Assembly: GCF_002752165.1 (NCBI RefSeq) | Contig: NZ_MOMB01000048.1 | Coordinates: forward strand, 79,508 to 143,507 | Source of the DNA: Erwinia sp. OLFS4 | GTDB taxonomy: Bacteria; Pseudomonadota; Gammaproteobacteria; Enterobacterales; Enterobacteriaceae | DNA length: 64,000 nt | Direction of reading: 5' to 3' | In this document: one piece after another, positions 61,652 through 64,000 of the stretch | Layout: every line of letters begins with the position of its first letter | How positions within the stretch are numbered: the first letter of the stretch is position 1 | The notes under the pieces: model-generated | The model's input: the letters and a program-made list of their open reading frames with translations, nothing else | Told to the model about the DNA's origin: nothing | Databases searched by the model: none | Position numbers and translations under genes: made by a program

Positions 61652-62479
61652 ATGGCTCTGCAACAGGAAATTATTGCCGCCCTGGGCGTTAAACCCGTTA
61701 TTGATGTGCAGCAGGAAATTCGCCGTAGCGTGGATTTTCTCAAAGACTATCTGAAAAAAAATACCTTTATCAAAAGTCTGGTGCTGGGAATTAGCGGTGG
61801 CCAGGACTCCACCCTCACCGGTAAACTTTGTCAGATAGCAATCACCGAACTTCGTCAGGAAAGTGGCAATAATGACTACCATTTTATCGCAGTGCGCCTG
61901 CCCTATGGCGTCCAGGCCGATGAGCAGGATTGCCAGGATGCAATCCAGTTTATCCAGCCAGACCGCGTACTGACAGTCAATATTAAAGAAGCCGTACTGG
62001 CCAGCGAGCGTGCACTTCAGGCCGCTGGCGTGGTGCTTTCCGATTATATCCGCGGTAATGAAAAAGCCCGCGAACGCATGAAAGTGCAATATAGCATTGC
62101 CGGCATGCATGCCGGGGTGGTAGTCGGGACCGATCACGCGGCAGAAGCTGTGACCGGTTTTTTTACCAAATACGGCGATGGTGGCACTGATATCAACCCT
62201 CTTTTTCGCCTGAATAAAGGACAGGGAAAACAGTTACTTAATGCGCTTGGCTGTCCGCAACATCTTTACCTGAAACATCCGACCGCCGACCTTGAAGATG
62301 ACCGTCCCGGCCTGCAGGATGAAGTTGCGCTGGGCGTCACTTACGCACAGATTGATGCTTATCTCGAAGGCAAAACCATTTCTTCAGACGCCGCCAGCAT
62401 CATTGAAAACTGGTACCGTAAAACCGAGCATAAAAGGCGTCCACCGATTACAGTATTTGATGATTTCTGGAAACAGTAA
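61652..62479 (+). CDS. nadE: NH3-dependent NAD+ synthetase
   Basis: 275 residues, E. coli length. Amidates deamido-NAD with ammonia and ATP. PP-loop SGGQDS (48-53), then [19 protein letters not shown] and [21 protein letters not shown]-terminal [15 protein letters not shown]. Lacks a glutaminase domain. Own CGAGGAGTG ribosome site. Confidence 0.98.
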   Translation: MALQQEIIAALGVKPVIDVQQEIRRSVDFLKDYLKKNTFIKSLVLGISGGQDSTLTGKLCQIAITELRQESGNNDYHFIAVRLPYGVQADEQDCQDAIQFIQPDRVLTVNIKEAVLASERALQAAGVVLSDYIRGNEKARERMKVQYSIAGMHAGVVVGTDHAAEAVTGFFTKYGDGGTDINPLFRLNKGQGKQLLNALGCPQHLYLKHPTADLEDDRPGLQDEVALGVTYAQIDAYLEGKTISSDAASIIENWYRKTEHKRRPPITVFDDFWKQ

Positions 62480-62802
62480 TCCCACAGGCGGCAGATGGCG
62501 TTAGCGGCTTCATCTGCCCGTCTGGCGATGGCAATATCAGCCCCTGCTCTGCTGCGCGCCACGCTGGAATATATAAAAATTCACTGCTGGCCCTGGCGCG
62601 ATGTGCCAGGACGGGTTGAGGAAAGTCAGTACGCGAAACACATTCACGCTGGCTGTAACGGTTTTTTCTGACCCGATGCGTCAGCTGCGGTAAGCCAGTG
62701 TACCGACGCAGACGCTCCCGGTGCTGATCGGCATAGGGATAAAAATTTGTCTAAGCCGCGGCTGCAGGGCGACTGGCTGATTATTACGCTGCAAAGCATA
62801 TA
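62480..62802. other. Intergenic region nadE / spy
   Basis: 323 bases with no gene I can support. A short top-strand reading ending GDWLIITLQSI at 62803 looks protein-like but has no start and no recognised family; it may be a remnant or chance. Confidence 0.4.
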
Positions 62803-62853
62803 AAACCACCGGTATTGTCTGTATCCGCAGAGACAGACAATAACCGGTGGTTT
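62803..62853 (-). terminator. spy terminator
   Basis: Long hairpin on the bottom strand: AAACCACCGGT plus TATTGTCTGT pairs with ACAGACAAT plus CCGGTGGTTT across a short loop, about 20 bp, followed by TTTATATG. Confidence 0.85.
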
Positions 62854-62883
62854 CTCAGCGCCGTGAGTTACCGGGTGAAAACG

Positions 62884-63375
62884 TTAACCTTTGCTAACCG
62901 GTGCTGACTGATGAAATACCGGCTTGTCCGTCAGGTGTTTTTCAAAATTAGCATTAAACTGCTTTTTCTGTTCTGCGGTCAGTACGTTATACAGTTTGTT
63001 CTGTGTTTCCATCATTTTCAGCATCCGCGCCTTATCTGCGCTGGCCATTTTATCGGCCTGCGCGTCGGCTTTCGCCGCATCAAAACTGTCGGCAGCAATA
63101 ATACTGTGCATTTCGCGGCGTTCCTCCAGTGAAGGCCGTGGCATTTGTTTATGTGCCTCTTTCATGATGCTGCGCATTTGCTGTTTCTGTGCATCCGTCA
63201 GATTGAGGTTTTTATACATCCACATATCAGGCATACCGTGATGCGGCCCTTTATGCATCATGGGTTTTTCGCTACCTGCTGGCGGCGGGGTCAGATTGTC
63301 TGCGGCGGCATGCACCAGATTAGCCGCACCCAAAGCCAGTGACGTAGCAACAATAACTGAAGTTAACTTTCGCAT
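62884..63375 (-). CDS. spy: Periplasmic chaperone Spy
   Basis: 163 residues. Signal peptide (about 1-23, cut after VHA), Met/His-rich linker (KPMMHKGPHHGMPDMWMYKN), and two LTxxQ motifs (LTDAQKQQ, LTAEQKKQ) of the Spy/CpxP family. ATP-independent chaperone cradle induced by Bae and Cpx envelope stress. Downstream gap ends in its terminator. Confidence 0.95.
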   Translation of the reverse strand: MRKLTSVIVATSLALGAANLVHAAADNLTPPPAGSEKPMMHKGPHHGMPDMWMYKNLNLTDAQKQQMRSIMKEAHKQMPRPSLEERREMHSIIAADSFDAAKADAQADKMASADKARMLKMMETQNKLYNVLTAEQKKQFNANFEKHLTDKPVFHQSAPVSKG

Positions 63376-63822
63376 AATTTTTTTCCTTTATAGACCGAAA
63401 CAATAACGGCAAGGTGTCGTAATGCCGAAGAAAAGTTTATGACGTCTTTCGTCAAGCTATTTACCTTACTGGTAAAAACCTGCAAGCGTAAAAGACAGTA
63501 ATGCGACAATCATGAAGGGAACAGGAAGAAAAGCGTGAGGAATTGCTAACGAATGTGACAAAAACGCTATTTGTGCAGAAATTATGGAGATAGCGCCTCG
63601 CCGCTCCCTGCAGCAGCGTACCGTGGCAAAACTGGCTGTTCCGTCTGCACAGAACAAACAACCTGAGCGCATTATCAACCAGCATTAATATGCCCTCTGC
63701 CACAGTGGCCCGGTTAGCCGGCGTGGTCGCAATGTAAAACCGCCGCCGGCCACGTGGTAATGTTATTCGTCAGACAAATAGGGAAAAATTATTTAACAGA
63801 ATAGGCGTTATTACTCTGTCTG
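63376..63822. other. Intergenic region upstream of spy up to the IS1 end
   Basis: 447 bases. Should hold the spy promoter (Bae/Cpx) near 63376-63480. No reading frame here looks like a real gene. The final bases CTCTGTCTG (63814-63822) would be one copy of the IS1 target duplication. Confidence 0.5.
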
Positions 63823-64000
63823 GGTGATGCCTCCAATTAGTAGAACATGTGTTTCTCGATAAACGCTCCAATGACTTTTTCGTGGATCTCAACTGAGCGC
63901 GAAAAGCAGATTGTTTTACGAGCCAACCGTTTAATGCGGGTGCGGAGCGTCAGGTTATTACGTTCAATGCGTTGGGTGAAAATTTTGCCCGTCAGATGCT
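63823..64000 (-). mobile_element. IS1-family insertion sequence, right end (continues past window)
   Basis: The terminal inverted repeat GGTGATGCCTCCAATTAG begins at 63823, close to the IS1 right end (GGTAATGACTCCAACTT), immediately followed by the 3' end of insB. Only 178 bases are inside the window, so the length, left end and 9-bp target duplication cannot be checked. Confidence 0.9.
63837..64000 (-). CDS. insB: IS1 transposase InsB, C-terminal fragment
   Basis: 54 C-terminal residues readable, ending TICFSRSVEIHEKVIGAFIE and KHMFY, with NNLTLRTRIKRLARK before it; near identical to IS1 InsB. In IS1 the active DDE transposase InsAB' is made by -1 frameshifting from insA. The gene continues beyond the window. 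Confidence 0.93.
   Translation of the reverse strand, partial: HLTGKIFTQRIERNNLTLRTRIKRLARKTICFSRSVEIHEKVIGAFIEKHMFY

Noticed and set aside
63461..63703. 80-codon bottom-strand frame upstream of spy
   Set aside because: No homology I recognise, Cys/Arg-rich shadow-like composition, no ribosome site.

Overview
The window is a chromosomal segment of a gammaproteobacterium of the order Enterobacterales. Nearly every gene is recognisable as an ortholog of the Escherichia coli trp-tonB, purR-cfa-lpp-suf, ppsA-aroH, pheST-infC-thrS and yniA-nadE-spy neighbourhoods. Several points argue against Escherichia itself: trpG and trpD are separate genes (fused in E. coli), btuC, btuD and pfkB are missing from their usual places, there is a third tRNA-Val gene, and blocks that are far apart in E. 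coli are joined (yciI runs into ynhF-purR). A family such as Erwiniaceae is plausible, but the genus cannot be fixed from sequence reading alone.

Layout. 1-8.3 kb: yciO (cut by the window edge), rnm/trpH, then the attenuated, TrpR-controlled trpLEGD(CF)BA operon. 8.3-13.2 kb: a BON lipoprotein, ompW, a frameshifted CxxCxxCC-cluster gene, yciC-yciB-yciA, convergent tonB, and yciI. 13.2-20.6 kb: the 29-residue protein YnhF, purR, punR/punC, cfa, ribC, mdtK. 20.7-24.4 kb: three tRNA-Val(GAC) genes, pykF, lpp, ldtE. 24.5-30.1 kb: the complete sufABCDSE operon. 30.4-30.9 kb: an unrecognised 131-residue protein behind a near-consensus Fur box. 30.9-35.3 kb: ydiJ, ydiK. 35.6-35.7 kb: the small RNA RprA with an RcsB box. 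36-44.8 kb: ppsA/ppsR, aroH, selO, ydiV, nlpC, btuE. 45.2-52.4 kb: the translation block ihfA-pheT-pheS-pheM-rplT-rpmI-infC-thrS with its classical control elements (pheM attenuator, AUU start of infC, tRNA-like thrS operator). 52.8-63.4 kb: stress, envelope and transport genes ending in nadE and spy. The last 178 bases are the right end of an IS1-family element.

How it works together. Tryptophan synthesis (trp operon, aroH), iron-sulfur assembly (suf), PEP and pyruvate interconversion (pykF, ppsA, ppsR, Cra-like sites) and phenylalanyl/threonyl-tRNA charging are all complete. Envelope maintenance is well represented (lpp, ldtE, nlpC, ompW, tonB, spy, osmE, rprA).

The most unusual parts are the Fur-box gene of unknown function next to suf, a perfect 25-bp operator-like palindrome ahead of ydjM, a long trp leader peptide with three Trp codons, alternative hairpins behind ydiK, the G9-run frameshift in the cysteine-cluster gene, and the decayed btuC/btuD surroundings. 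I saw no CRISPR array, prophage or clear defence system.
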